DNA from: Agromyces albus
GTDB lineage: Bacteria; Actinomycetota; Actinomycetes; Actinomycetales; Microbacteriaceae
Reading direction: 5' to 3'
DNA: 64,000 nt
NCBI RefSeq assembly: GCF_030815405.1
Contig: NZ_JAUSWX010000001.1
Span: 2,728,001-2,792,000 of the forward strand
Below the pieces are notes generated by a model. It did no database searches. It saw nothing but the letters and a program-made list of their open reading frames with translations, and was not told the origin of the DNA. Position numbers and translations under genes: made by a program. This document shows, piece by piece, positions 19,513 to 29,388 of this stretch. Numbering within the stretch: the stretch's first letter is position 1; each line of letters begins with the position of its first letter.

Positions 19513-19893
19513 TTACTTGCGGCCGGGCTTCTTCTTGCCGGCAACGGTGCGCTTCGGGCCCTTGCGGGTACGAGCGTTGGTCTTGGTGCGCTGGCCGCGG
19601 ACCGGGAGGCCGCGACGGTGGCGGATGCCCTCGTACGATCCGATCTCGACCTTGCGGCGGATGTCGGCCGCGACTTCACGGCGAAGGTCACCCTCGACCT
19701 TGAAGTTGCCTTCGATGTAGTCGCGGAGGGCGACGAGCTGCTCGTCGCTGAGATCCTTCACGCGGATGTTGCCGTCGATGCCGGTGTCAGCGAGCGTGGT
19801 GAGCGCTCGCGTGCGGCCGACGCCGTAGATATAGGTCAGTGCGATCTCCACGCGCTTCTCGCGCGGGATGTCGACTCCTGCCAGACGTGCCAT
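19513..19893 (-). CDS. rpsM: 30S ribosomal protein S13
   Basis: 126 residues from the ATG at 19893 with an AGGAGA ribosome site. S13 contacts the P-site tRNA and L5. The core [20 protein letters not shown] and the basic [13 protein letters not shown] tail are standard. A 168-base leader separates it from rpmJ and holds a long-range inverted repeat (GCAACACC near 19927, GGTGTTGC near 19992). Confidence 0.98.
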   Translation of the reverse strand: MARLAGVDIPREKRVEIALTYIYGVGRTRALTTLADTGIDGNIRVKDLSDEQLVALRDYIEGNFKVEGDLRREVAADIRRKVEIGSYEGIRHRRGLPVRGQRTKTNARTRKGPKRTVAGKKKPGRK

Positions 19894-20061
19894 GTTGGCT
19901 TCTCCTGAATTGAAGTGGAGGTGTGGAGCAACACCGGTGCCCGGGCCTCCAACCCGAGGTGTCCCCGAGGCATCCGAGATGCCGCGGTTCTGGTGTTGCC
20001 GAATGCGGTGTTCAGTTGTGGAAAGCGGGGCGCGCACGCGGCGCACCCCGACGTCTGGCGA

Positions 20062-20175
20062 TTAGCCCTGGCGCTGCTTGTGGCGCGGGTTCTCGCAGAT
20101 CACCATGACATTGCCGTGGCGACGGATGACCTTGCACTTGTCGCAGATGCGCTTGACGCTGGGGTTGACCTTCAT
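20062..20175 (-). CDS. rpmJ: 50S ribosomal protein L36 (zinc-binding type)
   Basis: 37 residues starting [14 protein letters not shown] and ending RHKQRQG. It carries the zinc ligands C11, C14, C27 and H32, so it is the C+ form; a zinc-independent C- paralogue may exist elsewhere. It sits between infA and rpsM as in most bacteria. Confidence 0.97.
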   Translation of the reverse strand: MKVNPSVKRICDKCKVIRRHGNVMVICENPRHKQRQG

Positions 20176-20243
20176 AGTTGTTCCTAGGATTCGCTGTCTT
20201 CGTACCCGCGGGATGCCGCAGGCCGTTACTTTCCGAGCAGCCC

Positions 20244-20465
20244 TTACTTGTAGCGGTAGACGATGCGGCCGCGCGTCAGGTCGTATGGGCTCAGTTCCAC
20301 GATCACGCGGTCCTCGGGGAGGATGCGGATGTAGTGCTGGCGCATCTTTCCTGAGATGTGCGCGAGGACCTTGTGCCCGTTCGTGAGTTCCACCCGGAAC
20401 ATCGCGTTCGGGAGGGCCTCGACGACCGAACCTTCGATCTCGATGACGCCGTCTTTCTTGGCCAT
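20244..20465 (-). CDS. infA: Translation initiation factor IF-1
   Basis: 73-residue OB-fold protein that occupies the ribosomal A site during initiation. [20 protein letters not shown] and the [14 protein letters not shown]-binding strand are present. First gene of infA-rpmJ-rpsM-rpsK-rpoA-rplQ. Confidence 0.98.
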   Translation of the reverse strand: MAKKDGVIEIEGSVVEALPNAMFRVELTNGHKVLAHISGKMRQHYIRILPEDRVIVELSPYDLTRGRIVYRYK

Positions 20466-20569
20466 AGCCTCACTATCGCTTGGAGTTGGGATGCTGGTCG
20501 TGCGATGTGTTCGCGACCGACGATCGCTCGTCGGGCATGCCGAAGCAGGCGTGCAAACACCAAGGATCA

Positions 20570-20575
20570 ACTATA
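20570..20575 (-). promoter_or_regulatory. Candidate infA operon -10 box TATAGT
   Basis: A near-consensus TATAGT on the minus strand, about 105 bases upstream of the infA ATG in the gap between mtlD and infA. No good -35 hexamer is seen 16-18 bases further up, so this is a moderate candidate. Confidence 0.45.
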
Positions 20576-20627
20576 GGTGATTCCGGGCGGGTTCGCCAGT
20601 CGGGACGCGGATGCCGCGCCCCGACCG

Positions 20628-21779
20628 TCACCCGCCGGCCTTGACGCGCGTGACCTCGGCGACGAGCCCCTGCTCGAGGGGGTGCCCCGCCGGGATTCCG
20701 GTGATCTCGTGCACGAACGCCGAGGCATCGCGCGAGCGCAGCAGTTCCTGCAACTCGACGCTCTCGGGATCGGACGGCAGGTCGAAGCGGAGCGCGGCGC
20801 CGATGGCCGCGAGCAGCCCGTCGACGGGATGCCCGTGCTCGGCGAGCTCCGCCGCTGCGCCGATGAACCGCTCATGACGGCCGAGCTTGCGGAGCGGCTG
20901 GCGTCCGACGCGCTCGACGGTGTCGGGCAGCTCGGGATTCCGGAATCGCTCGAGGATCTTCGCCCGATAGGCCGCTTGCTCGTCGTCGGTGAAGCCGTGC
21001 TTGCGGACGATGAGGGTCGACGTCTCGCCGAGCACCTGCTCGACCGCTACGGCCACGACGGGATCGGCGAGCGCCTCGCTGATGCGTGCGTGTCCGGCAT
21101 CGCGACCGAAGTACGCCGTCGCGGCATGGCCCGTGTTCACCGTGAAGAGCTTGCGCTCGATGTACGGCGCGAGGTCGGCGACGAAGTGCGCACCCGGGAT
21201 CTCGGGAGCGACCGCGCCGAACGGCGGCCGCTCGATCGCCCACTCGAAGAACGTCTCGACGGTCACGTCGAGACCCGCGTCGGGCGCTTGGGCCGGCACG
21301 ATGCGGTCGACGGCGGTGTTCGCGAACACCGCGCGGGCGGCGATCGACGGCCACTCCTCGGCGCTCGAGAGCGACGCGATCTCGTCGCGGAGCAGGTCGG
21401 TGGCGTTGATCGCGTTCTCGCACGCCATGATCGCGAGCGGCGCGGCATCCGCGGGCCTCGCCCGCAGCGCGGCGATGAGGTGCGGGGCGATGAAGCGCAG
21501 GATCGTGGGGCCGACGGCGGTGGTCACGAGATCGGCGTCGGCGAGCTCGGCGGCGAGCAACGCGGCATCCGTGGCACTGTTGACGGCCCGGTACCCGTCG
21601 ACGACGCGGTCGCGGGCACCGGCGCCGACCTCATGCACCGTGTAGTGGTCGGATGCCGCGAGGTCGTCGATGAGCGACGCGTTGACGTCGGCGAACACGA
21701 GCTCGTAGCCCGCCTCGTGGAGGAGGAGGCCGACGAAGCCGCGCCCGATGTTGCCGGCGCCGAAGTGCACGGCCTTCAC
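20628..21779 (-). CDS. mtlD: Mannitol-1-phosphate 5-dehydrogenase MtlD
   Basis: Oxidises mannitol-1-P, delivered by the PTS, to fructose-6-P using NAD. 383 residues, normal length. The N-terminal Rossmann motif is [16 protein letters not shown], and the catalytic-domain motif [14 protein letters not shown] is present. The GTG start overlaps the EIIA stop (GTGA), so it is the last gene of the mannitol operon. Confidence 0.96.
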   Translation of the reverse strand: MKAVHFGAGNIGRGFVGLLLHEAGYELVFADVNASLIDDLAASDHYTVHEVGAGARDRVVDGYRAVNSATDAALLAAELADADLVTTAVGPTILRFIAPHLIAALRARPADAAPLAIMACENAINATDLLRDEIASLSSAEEWPSIAARAVFANTAVDRIVPAQAPDAGLDVTVETFFEWAIERPPFGAVAPEIPGAHFVADLAPYIERKLFTVNTGHAATAYFGRDAGHARISEALADPVVAVAVEQVLGETSTLIVRKHGFTDDEQAAYRAKILERFRNPELPDTVERVGRQPLRKLGRHERFIGAAAELAEHGHPVDGLLAAIGAALRFDLPSDPESVELQELLRSRDASAFVHEITGIPAGHPLEQGLVAEVTRVKAGG

Positions 21780-22216
21780 GGTTCGTTGACCTCGGACAGG
21801 AGGGAGTGCAGCTCATCGGCCGACCCTGCCTCGACGAGGCGCTGCACGGCGTCGTCGTCGGAGAAGATGATCGCGATCTTCGAGAGGATCTCGAGGTGCT
21901 CGTTCTCGATGCCGGCGATGCCGACGACGAACCGCGCCTCCTCGCCTCCCCAGTCGACCGGGTCGTCGTAGCGGATCACCGAGAGCGCAGAACGGCGGAT
22001 CTTGTCCTTCGCCTCGTTCGTGCCGTGGGGGATGGCGAGGAAGTTGCCCATGTACGTCGAGACCGAGCTCTCCCGCTCGAGCATCGAATCGACGTAGGCC
22101 GGGTCGACGGCGCCGACCTCCACGAGGATCGAGCCCGCTTCGCGGATCGCGTCGTCGCGGTGTGCGGCGCGCGGCGCGAGCCGCACGTTGCCCTTCGGAA
22201 GGATCTCTTCGGTCAT
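21776..22216 (-). CDS. mtlF: PTS mannitol-type EIIA component
   Basis: 146 residues from an ATG with an AGGAG ribosome site. Receives phosphate from HPr on H64 (in [10 protein letters not shown]) and passes it to the IIB domain of MtlA. The whole protein is the EIIA-mannitol/fructose fold, with no fused domain. Separated from mtlA by 163 bases and coupled to mtlD. Confidence 0.93.
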   Translation of the reverse strand: MTEEILPKGNVRLAPRAAHRDDAIREAGSILVEVGAVDPAYVDSMLERESSVSTYMGNFLAIPHGTNEAKDKIRRSALSVIRYDDPVDWGGEEARFVVGIAGIENEHLEILSKIAIIFSDDDAVQRLVEAGSADELHSLLSEVNEP

Positions 22217-22379
22217 GGGGTTCTCCTGCTTCCTCGTCGGTTCTCGTGCCTTCGTGGTTCGGTGCGGCCGGGCGGGTGCGGGGCGAGGAGCGAGCGGGCC
22301 CGGCGACGCGACCACCCGGGCGGCGACCGCCTCACAGGGAGGGGCCGCGACCCGGGCGCCGCTGCATCCGATGGGATCG

Positions 22380-23966
22380 TCAACGGCCCCGCTGGGACTC
22401 GATGATATTCACGACCTCGTCGTACTTCGGCGAATTCATGAAGTTGTCGACCGAGATGTGGATCGCATCGGGCGTCTTCGCCCGCGCCCGATCGGTCAGC
22501 TGGCTCTGCGTCACGACCAGGTCGGCCGAGTCGTCGAGGTTGGCGATGGCGCTGTTCACCACCGTGACATCCTCGATGCCCGCCTTCTTCATCTTGTTGC
22601 GCAGGACGCTCGCGCCCATGGCCGAAGAGCCCATGCCCGCGTCGCAAGCGAACACGACGTGCCTGACCTCTCGCGTCGCGACCGTGCCGCCGGCGAGACT
22701 GCCGTCGGTCTCCGCCTGGGTCTCGAGGCGGTCGACCGCGTCCTCGGCGACGCGCTCGTCGCTCGACCGAGCACGGAGCGCGTCCATCGCCGCCGACTTC
22801 CGGCCCTTGTTCGCCTCGGTCTGCAGCACCGCGTCGGCGAACGCGTCGGCCTCGTTGGCGAGGTCGCGTCGGCGCGTCGCCCGGAGGATGATGGCCGCGA
22901 CGACGAACGTGACCGCCGCCGACAGGATCACCGAGAGGATCACCCCGAGATAGCTGTCGCTCGCGGTCTGCGCCATCACCGCGAAGATGCTGCCCGGCGC
23001 GGCGGGTGCCCGCAGGCCCGCGTCGAAGAGCATGTTCGTGGTCACGCCCGTCATGCCGCCCGCGATGAGGGCGAGGATGAGCGTCGGCTTCATGAGGGCG
23101 AACGGGAAGTACACCTCGTGGATGCCGCCGAAGAACTGGATGATCGCCGCACCCGGAGCGGACGCGCGTGCCGCGCCGATGCCGAAGATCGTGAACGCCA
23201 GCAGCAGTCCGACACCGGGGCCGGGGTTCGCCTCGAGCAGGAACAGGATCGACTTGCCCTCCTCCGCGGCCTGCGACACGCCGAGCGGGGTGAGCACGCC
23301 GTGGTTGATCGCGTTGTTGAGGAAGAAGACCTTCGCGGGCTCGATGAGGATGCTCGTGAGCGGGAGGAGGTTGGTCTCCACGAGCCAGCTCACCGCGCTG
23401 CCCAGCACATTCATGATGCCGTTGACGAGCCACGCGATCGGGTAGAACCCGACGATCGCCATGATGAAGCCCCAGATGCCGGCCGAGAACATGTTGACGA
23501 GCATCTCGAAACCGGCGCGCACCTTGCCGTCCCAGAGCGCGTCGAGCTTCTTCATCGTCCAGGCCGCGAGCGGCCCGAGGATCATCGCGCCGATGAACAT
23601 GTGAATCTGACCGAGCTGGTTGTCTTCGGGCAGGGTGGCGTTGACCTGCGCGATGAGCAGGTCGGACCCGGCGATCGCGCCGAACGTCGCGATCGCGCCG
23701 ACCACGCCGCCGCGCGCGCCGTGCACCATGTGGCCGCCCGTGTACGCGATGAGGAGCGGCAGCAGGTAGTGGATGAACGGCCCGACGATGGTCGCCAGGT
23801 CGGCGTTCGGCGTCCACCCCACCGTGATGAAGAACGCCGTGAAGATCCCCCAGGCGATGAGCGCGGGGATGTTGGGCATGATCATTCCGCTGAGGAACGT
23901 GCCGAACCTCTGGACCGCGACACGCCCTCCCCCAGGCCGCTTCGTGTCCGAAGACGTCGTTGTCAT
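22380..23966 (-). CDS. mtlA: PTS mannitol transporter subunit IICB (MtlA)
   Basis: Imports mannitol with phosphorylation. 528 residues from the ATG at 23966 (upstream frame is a ptsI shadow). Residues 20-360 form the IIC membrane domain with the conserved FFGGIHEVYFPF motif. A linker follows, and the IIB domain carries the phospho-cysteine C441 in ACDAGMGSSAMG. The IIA activity is supplied by the separate gene downstream. 19 bases after ptsI. Confidence 0.96.
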   Translation of the reverse strand: MTTTSSDTKRPGGGRVAVQRFGTFLSGMIMPNIPALIAWGIFTAFFITVGWTPNADLATIVGPFIHYLLPLLIAYTGGHMVHGARGGVVGAIATFGAIAGSDLLIAQVNATLPEDNQLGQIHMFIGAMILGPLAAWTMKKLDALWDGKVRAGFEMLVNMFSAGIWGFIMAIVGFYPIAWLVNGIMNVLGSAVSWLVETNLLPLTSILIEPAKVFFLNNAINHGVLTPLGVSQAAEEGKSILFLLEANPGPGVGLLLAFTIFGIGAARASAPGAAIIQFFGGIHEVYFPFALMKPTLILALIAGGMTGVTTNMLFDAGLRAPAAPGSIFAVMAQTASDSYLGVILSVILSAAVTFVVAAIILRATRRRDLANEADAFADAVLQTEANKGRKSAAMDALRARSSDERVAEDAVDRLETQAETDGSLAGGTVATREVRHVVFACDAGMGSSAMGASVLRNKMKKAGIEDVTVVNSAIANLDDSADLVVTQSQLTDRARAKTPDAIHISVDNFMNSPKYDEVVNIIESQRGR

Positions 23967-23985
23967 GGTGATGCCTCTCTCATGG

Positions 23986-25668
23986 TTACGACGCGGCTGC
24001 CCGCGTCGCGGTGATCTCGGATGCGGCGGCCTGTGCCGCCTGCTTGGCTTCGACCGCTCCCTCAGCGGCCAGAGCTGCCTGGGCGAGCGCCTTCGCGTCG
24101 TCCTGGCTGTACCGCGCGAGGGAGGCGCGGACATCTGCGAGTGCCGATGGCGACATCGACAGGCTCGTGGCGCCGAGGCCCACGAGCACGACGGCGAGCA
24201 GCGGGTCGGCGGCGGCTTCGCCGCAGATGCCGACCGGCTTGCCGAGTTCGATGCCGGCACGGCCGACTTCGGCGATGAGCTTGAGGACCGCGGGATGCCA
24301 CGGGTCCTGCAGCTTCGCGACGGTGCCGAGCATGCGGTCGGCCGCCATCGTGTACTGGGTGAGGTCGTTCGTGCCGATCGAGGCGAACGCCGCGTGCGCG
24401 AGCACCTGCCGGGCGAGGAGCGCCGCGGACGGCACCTCCACCATGACGCCCGCGACCCTGATGCCGAGCTCGCCGGCGAGCCGCGTGAAGTACTCGGTCT
24501 CCTCGACGGTGGCGATCATCGGCGCCATGACCCAGAGTTCGGCGTCGGTCGCCGCGTCGGCCGCGGCGAGCGCGGTGAGCTGCTCGCGCAGGATGACCTC
24601 GGCGTGCCGCAGGGCACGGATGCCGCGCAGTCCGAGTGCCGGGTTCTCTTCAGGAGCGTCGTTCAGGAACGAGAGAGGTTTGTCGGCCCCGGCGTCGAGC
24701 ACGCGCACGACGACCTTCCTGCCCGCGAACGCGGAGAGCAGCTTCGTGTAGTGCTGCTGCTGGTCGATCACGCTCGGCGCGCTGTCGGCGTCGAGGAAGA
24801 GGAACTCGGTTCGGAAGAGCCCGACGCCCTCGGCCCCGAGCTGGATGGCCTCGGCGGCGCCGTCGGCGGATCCGAGGTTCGCGAGGAGCGGCACCGGCGT
24901 GCCGTCGGCGAGGGCTCCCGGCGAGACCGGTGCGGCGAGGCGTGCCGCGCGTTCGGCGATGCGCTCCTGTGCCTCCGCGATCGCCGCGGGTGAGGGTTCG
25001 GTGACGACGAGGCTGTTCTCGGCGTCGACGATGACGGTGTCGCCGTCGGCGAGGCTCGCGGCATCCGCTGCTCCCACGATCGCGACGATCGACTTCTCAC
25101 GGGCGAGAATGGCGGTGTGCGAGGTGGGGCCACCGTCGACCGTCACGAGGCCGAGCACCTGGTCGAGGTCGAGCGTGGCCGTGTCGGCCGGCGCGAGATC
25201 GCGGGCCACGAGGATGAACGGATGCCCCGGGCTCGGCACTCCCGGCGCTGGCAGTTTCAGCAGGTGCGCGATGACCCGCTGCGAGATGTCGTCGAGGTCG
25301 GTGGCGCGTTCCGCCATGTAACCGCCCATGCCGGCGAGCAGGTCGCGGTACGAGGCGAAGGCCTCGAACACGGCGCGCTCGGCGGTCTTGCCCGTCGCGA
25401 GCCGCGTCGTGACCTCGTCGATGAGGCTCGGGTCCTCGGCCATCATGGCTTGCGCCTCGAGCACGTCCTTCGCGGCGCCGCCGGCCTTCGCACCGCGGCT
25501 CGCGAGCTCCGCGGCGACGACCGAGAGCGATGCCCTCGCCCGTTCGCCCTCGCGCTCGGGGTCGAGGTGGCTCGGCCGGTCGACCGGTTCGGGCAGTCGC
25601 TCCGCCATTCGCACGACCGGCCCGACTGCGACACCCTGACCGATGCCCGTACCCGTGATTTTCATCAT
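23986..25668 (-). CDS. ptsI: Phosphoenolpyruvate--protein phosphotransferase (PTS enzyme I)
   Basis: Autophosphorylates with PEP and phosphorylates HPr. 560 residues. The active-site histidine is H184 in GGPTSHTAILAR; the PEP-binding barrel contains GVGLFRTEFLF and the C-terminal GICGEAAADP with its cysteine. Being inside a mannitol operon suggests that general PTS proteins are produced together with this uptake system. Confidence 0.96.
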   Translation of the reverse strand: MMKITGTGIGQGVAVGPVVRMAERLPEPVDRPSHLDPEREGERARASLSVVAAELASRGAKAGGAAKDVLEAQAMMAEDPSLIDEVTTRLATGKTAERAVFEAFASYRDLLAGMGGYMAERATDLDDISQRVIAHLLKLPAPGVPSPGHPFILVARDLAPADTATLDLDQVLGLVTVDGGPTSHTAILAREKSIVAIVGAADAASLADGDTVIVDAENSLVVTEPSPAAIAEAQERIAERAARLAAPVSPGALADGTPVPLLANLGSADGAAEAIQLGAEGVGLFRTEFLFLDADSAPSVIDQQQHYTKLLSAFAGRKVVVRVLDAGADKPLSFLNDAPEENPALGLRGIRALRHAEVILREQLTALAAADAATDAELWVMAPMIATVEETEYFTRLAGELGIRVAGVMVEVPSAALLARQVLAHAAFASIGTNDLTQYTMAADRMLGTVAKLQDPWHPAVLKLIAEVGRAGIELGKPVGICGEAAADPLLAVVLVGLGATSLSMSPSALADVRASLARYSQDDAKALAQAALAAEGAVEAKQAAQAAASEITATRAAAS

Positions 25669-25710
25669 TCGCCTTCCTCCAACGGTTCGAAAGGAGACGG
25701 ATGCCCCGCG

Positions 25711-25977
25711 CTACTCGTCGTGGTCGGTGCTGAGCAGCTCGACCAGACGGTCGAGCACGACGTGCTCGTCACCGCCGTCGACGACGATCGTGACGTCGTC
25801 GCCGTGGTCGATGCCCTGCGCGATGACCGCGAGAATGCTCGCAGCATTGACGGGGTTGCCACCGGACTTGCTGATCGTGACAGCGGCCCCCGACGAGGCG
25901 ACGGCCTGGGTGAAGAGTTTGGCAGGCCTCGCGTGCAGGCCGTGCGTCGATCCGATTCGAACTGTGCGTTCCACCAT
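25711..25977 (-). CDS. ptsH: Phosphocarrier protein HPr
   Basis: 88 residues. Carries phosphate on H15 (GLHARPA) from enzyme I to EIIA. Ser47 in NAASIL is at the position of the regulatory Ser46 of Firmicutes HPr, although actinobacteria often lack an HPr kinase. Followed 42 bases later by ptsI. Confidence 0.96.
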   Translation of the reverse strand: MVERTVRIGSTHGLHARPAKLFTQAVASSGAAVTISKSGGNPVNAASILAVIAQGIDHGDDVTIVVDGGDEHVVLDRLVELLSTDHDE

Positions 25978-26068
25978 GATTCCGGTCTCCGTCGCTGGCG
26001 TCCGTTCCCTCGTTCACCATATCCCCATGCAGCAGGTGACGAGGGGGCGGCGGTTGCCGCGTACTGGT

Positions 26069-26380
26069 TCATGATCCGGCCCCAGCGAACTCGAGGGCCA
26101 GGTCGAGGGCATCCTCGCCGTCGGGCGCAGCTGCGGCGCTCTCCGGCAGGATCGCGATCGGCACGGATGCCGCCGCAGCGCGTTCACGCAGTCGGTCGAC
26201 ACGCTCCGCGAGGTGCGCGCCGATGAGCAGCACGTCGGCCCCGGCGAGCGCCGCGTCCAGCGCGGACTCGCTCGTGGCCTTCGCCTCGACGGCGAGTCCG
26301 CGGGCCGCTGCGGCCGTGCGGATCCGGTGTGCCACGAACGTGCTCGACGCGCCGGCACCGCAGACGACGATGATTCGCAC
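26069..26380 (-). CDS. PTS lactose/cellobiose-type IIB-like protein
   Basis: 103 residues from a GTG with a strong GAGGAGG ribosome site; longer frames are not supported. The N-terminal IIVVCGAGASSTFVAHRI gives the P-loop with phospho-cysteine C7 of the lac/cel IIB family. There is no IIC or IIA of that family nearby. First gene of the operon IIB-ptsH-ptsI-mtlA-mtlF-mtlD, so it may relay phosphate or act in regulation. Family confident; role inferred. Confidence 0.75.
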   Translation of the reverse strand: MRIIVVCGAGASSTFVAHRIRTAAAARGLAVEAKATSESALDAALAGADVLLIGAHLAERVDRLRERAAAASVPIAILPESAAAAPDGEDALDLALEFAGAGS

Positions 26381-26609
26381 CCTGCACCTCCTCGCCCCGG
26401 CCGCTTCGCGGTCTCCGTTGATCGTGTCGGCCGCGGCGTGTGCCGCGATCACTGACGATTCTGCGCCCCAGCACGGCCGGCCTCCAGTAGATCCGCTTCC
26501 GCTCCCCCGGAAAATCCGCTGCAGGAGGCGCCCTCGGCCCGCCCCGGGTGGTTGACTGGCAGCACCGCTCGGCGCCGCGTGGCGCGGGCGCCGACCCCTG
26601 GAGCATTGC

Positions 26610-28535
26610 GTGTCCGAGAAGTGGGAGCGACTCGTCGAGGTCCTCGCTCGAGAGCACGACTGGACGACGGCCGGGGCGCTCGCCGACCGGCTCGGCGTCA
26701 CGGCGCGCACGATCCGCAGCTACGTCGCGCAGGCGAACGCCGCCGGCGGCCCGGTGGTCGTGTCGGGTCCGCTCGGCTATCGGCTCGACCGCTCAGCTTG
26801 GGCTGCACGTGGCGCGCTCGCCCCGAGTGACGTCTCCCCCGCCGCTCGAACGGCTCGCGTCATCCGCTCGCTCATCGACGCCGACGACGGCATCGACGTG
26901 TTCGAGACGGCGGGCGACCTGCACGTGAGCGAGTCGACGATCGAGTCGGACCTCGGCCGCATCCGAACACGCCTCGACGGATCGGCCCTCAACCTCGTGC
27001 GGAGCGGGCCGCGGGTCTCGCTCACTGGGCCCGAGTCTGCGAGGCGACGGCTCCTCGGCGTGCTGTTCCGCGAGGAGTCCGCGCGCGGCATGCTCGAGCT
27101 CGATGAACTGCGCGCGACGTTCCCGCAATTGCCCGCATTCCGCGGCGCGCTCGTGGCGGGCCTCGCCGAGGCGGGGTTCGCGCCCAACGAGTACGGACTC
27201 AACGACGTGCTCCTGCACATCGCGATCGCCCTCGACCGCGTGGCTCGCGACCATCCGCTCGACGCCGACGACGCCGTGCCCGACCGCTCTGCTCGGGCCG
27301 ATACCGACCCGGCTGCCGACGACCGCGGTCGCCTCATGCTCCTGCTCGACCGGCTCATCGCCGAGCACTTCGGCAGCTCGATCGGCGAGGCGGAGCTCGG
27401 CCACCTCGCTCGCCTCCTGCAGACGCGCGCGGCGACGCGAACGGCGTCAACACCGACGACGGATGCCCCGGCCCCGCCGCAGTCCGCCCGCGTCGGCCTC
27501 GTGCGGGCCATCGTCGCGCGGGCGGCCGCCGAGTACCTCATCGAGCTCGACGACGGGGACTTCGTCGAGCGCCTCGCACTGCACGTCGACAACCTCGTCG
27601 CGAGGGCCCAGGAACAGCGCTATTCCCGCAACCCCCTGACCACCACGATCAAGTCGGCGTATCCGCTCATCTACGACCTCGCCGTCTACATCGCGAGCGA
27701 GCTGCAGCGCACCGAGGGCATCGTCGTGAACGACGACGAGATCGCCTACATCGCCATGCACGTCGGAGCGAACCTCGACCGACGCAGGGCGGTCGACGAG
27801 CGGGTTCGGGCCGCCATCGTCGCGCCCGCCTACCACGACGTGCACACCGCCCTCGCGGCGCGCATCAGGGCAGCCTTCGGCGACGACCTCGAGCTCGTCT
27901 CGCTCATCGACCATGCCGACGTCGAGTGGGCGTCGCTGCCGGCGGAGCTCGTGATCTCAGTGGTCGAGCCGGCGGTGCCGGTCGAGCACCTCGTGCTGAT
28001 CTCGCCGTTCCCGACCGAGGGTGACCTCGATCGCGTGCGCGGCGAGATCGGGCGCATCCGGCGGGCACGTCGGCGCGGCCGACTCGCGGCATCGCTCTCC
28101 CGGTACATCGCCCCGGAGCTGTTCGTGCGCGGGATGCGGGGCCTCGACCGCGAGGGCGTCATCCGGGCGCTCGGCAACCGCATGATCGCGGAGGACGTCA
28201 TCGACCAGGCCTACGTCGACGGCGCCATCGAGCGGGAACGCATGTCGTCGACGGCGTTCACCGAGCAGCTCGCCGTGCCGCACGCGATGACCATGTCGGC
28301 CAAGCGCACCGCCATTGCGATCGCGATCGACGAGACGCCGCTCGACTGGGCGGGGGCTCGCGTGAACGTCGTCGCGCTCATCGCATTCTCCGAAGCGGGG
28401 CGGGCCGAGTTCCAGGACGTGTTCGACCAGTTCGTCGAGGCCTTCTCCGAGCGCGAGAACGTGCAGCGCCTCGTGTACGGCGCACAGGACTACCCCGGTC
28501 TGCTCGTCGAGCTCGCTCACCTCATGGAGCCCTGA
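26610..28535 (+). CDS. mtlR: PRD-domain transcriptional regulator, MtlR/BglG family
   Basis: 641-residue PTS-controlled activator, divergent from the mannitol operon and presumably its regulator. Domains: two N-terminal helix-turn-helix regions (about 17-36 and 95-113), PRD1 (H203 in LLHIAIAL), PRD2 (H384 in IAYIAMHVG), a IIB-like domain (about 405-490) whose usual cysteine is replaced (IVAPAY), and a C-terminal IIA-like domain with H558 in AVPHAM. HPr and EIIA would modulate it through these histidines. GTG start with a GGAG site. Confidence 0.88.
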   Translation: MSEKWERLVEVLAREHDWTTAGALADRLGVTARTIRSYVAQANAAGGPVVVSGPLGYRLDRSAWAARGALAPSDVSPAARTARVIRSLIDADDGIDVFETAGDLHVSESTIESDLGRIRTRLDGSALNLVRSGPRVSLTGPESARRRLLGVLFREESARGMLELDELRATFPQLPAFRGALVAGLAEAGFAPNEYGLNDVLLHIAIALDRVARDHPLDADDAVPDRSARADTDPAADDRGRLMLLLDRLIAEHFGSSIGEAELGHLARLLQTRAATRTASTPTTDAPAPPQSARVGLVRAIVARAAAEYLIELDDGDFVERLALHVDNLVARAQEQRYSRNPLTTTIKSAYPLIYDLAVYIASELQRTEGIVVNDDEIAYIAMHVGANLDRRRAVDERVRAAIVAPAYHDVHTALAARIRAAFGDDLELVSLIDHADVEWASLPAELVISVVEPAVPVEHLVLISPFPTEGDLDRVRGEIGRIRRARRRGRLAASLSRYIAPELFVRGMRGLDREGVIRALGNRMIAEDVIDQAYVDGAIERERMSSTAFTEQLAVPHAMTMSAKRTAIAIAIDETPLDWAGARVNVVALIAFSEAGRAEFQDVFDQFVEAFSERENVQRLVYGAQDYPGLLVELAHLMEP

Positions 28536-28551
28536 GCCTCGTCGAAGTGGC

Positions 28552-29379
28552 TTAGGGAATCGGAACGGGACGCACGCCGTAGGGCTCAAGCCCTGCGGCG
28601 CCGCCGTCTTCGGCGGTGAGCACCCAGATCCCGGTGCCGTGCACCGCGACGGAATGCTCCCAGTGCGCGGCATCCGCGCCGTCGGCGGTCGTGACCGTCC
28701 ACTCGTCGTCGCGCACGAACGTCTCGACGGCGCCCGCGACGATCATGGGCTCGATCGCGACGACGAGTCCGGGCTTCACGGGGATGCCGCGCCGGTCGAC
28801 CCGGTAGTTGAAGACGGGAGGCTCCTCGTGCATCGAACGACCGATGCCGTGGCCGACGTAGTCGGTCAGGATGCCGTACTCCCCGCTCTCGCGCACGGAG
28901 TCCTCGATCGCGGCGCCCACTTCATTCAGGTGGGCGGCACCGGCGAGAGCGGCGATGCCCCGCCACAGGGCGCGCTCCGTGACCGCGGAGAGCTGCTCTC
29001 GTGCCGCGACCACCTGGGGCCTCGAAGGGTCGTCAAGCACGACAGTGAACGCCGAATCGCCGTTCCAGCCGTCGAGCTCGGCGCCGCCGTCGACCGAGAC
29101 GATATCGCCGGGCCGGAACGGACGTTCGCCGGGGATGCCGTGCACGACGTCGTCGTCGACCGAGACGCACAGGGTGTGCCGGTAGCCGGGCACGAGCTGG
29201 AAGTTCGGCCGACCACCAAGACCGCGGATCACGCGCTCGGCGGCGGCGTCGAGCTCGAGCGGCGTCGCACCGGGTTGCAGCAGCCGCCTCGCCTCAGCGA
29301 GCGCCGCGGCCGTCGCGGCACCCGCCGCGCGCATGGCACGGAGTTCGACCGGCGACTTGTAGACGGAGCGCTTGAACAC
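28552..29379 (-). CDS. map: Type I methionine aminopeptidase
   Basis: Removes N-terminal methionine. 275 residues with the metal-binding set of the pita-bread fold: the Asp pair in VDGGAELDGWNGDSAF, the His in YVGHGIGRSMHEEP, the Glu in VAIEPMI and the final Glu in AHWEHSV. Located after adk (9 bases), the classic secY-adk-map order. Convergent with mtlR with only 16 bases between and no visible terminator. Confidence 0.97.
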   Translation of the reverse strand: MFKRSVYKSPVELRAMRAAGAATAAALAEARRLLQPGATPLELDAAAERVIRGLGGRPNFQLVPGYRHTLCVSVDDDVVHGIPGERPFRPGDIVSVDGGAELDGWNGDSAFTVVLDDPSRPQVVAAREQLSAVTERALWRGIAALAGAAHLNEVGAAIEDSVRESGEYGILTDYVGHGIGRSMHEEPPVFNYRVDRRGIPVKPGLVVAIEPMIVAGAVETFVRDDEWTVTTADGADAAHWEHSVAVHGTGIWVLTAEDGGAAGLEPYGVRPVPIP

Positions 29380-29388
29380 GAACGCGGC

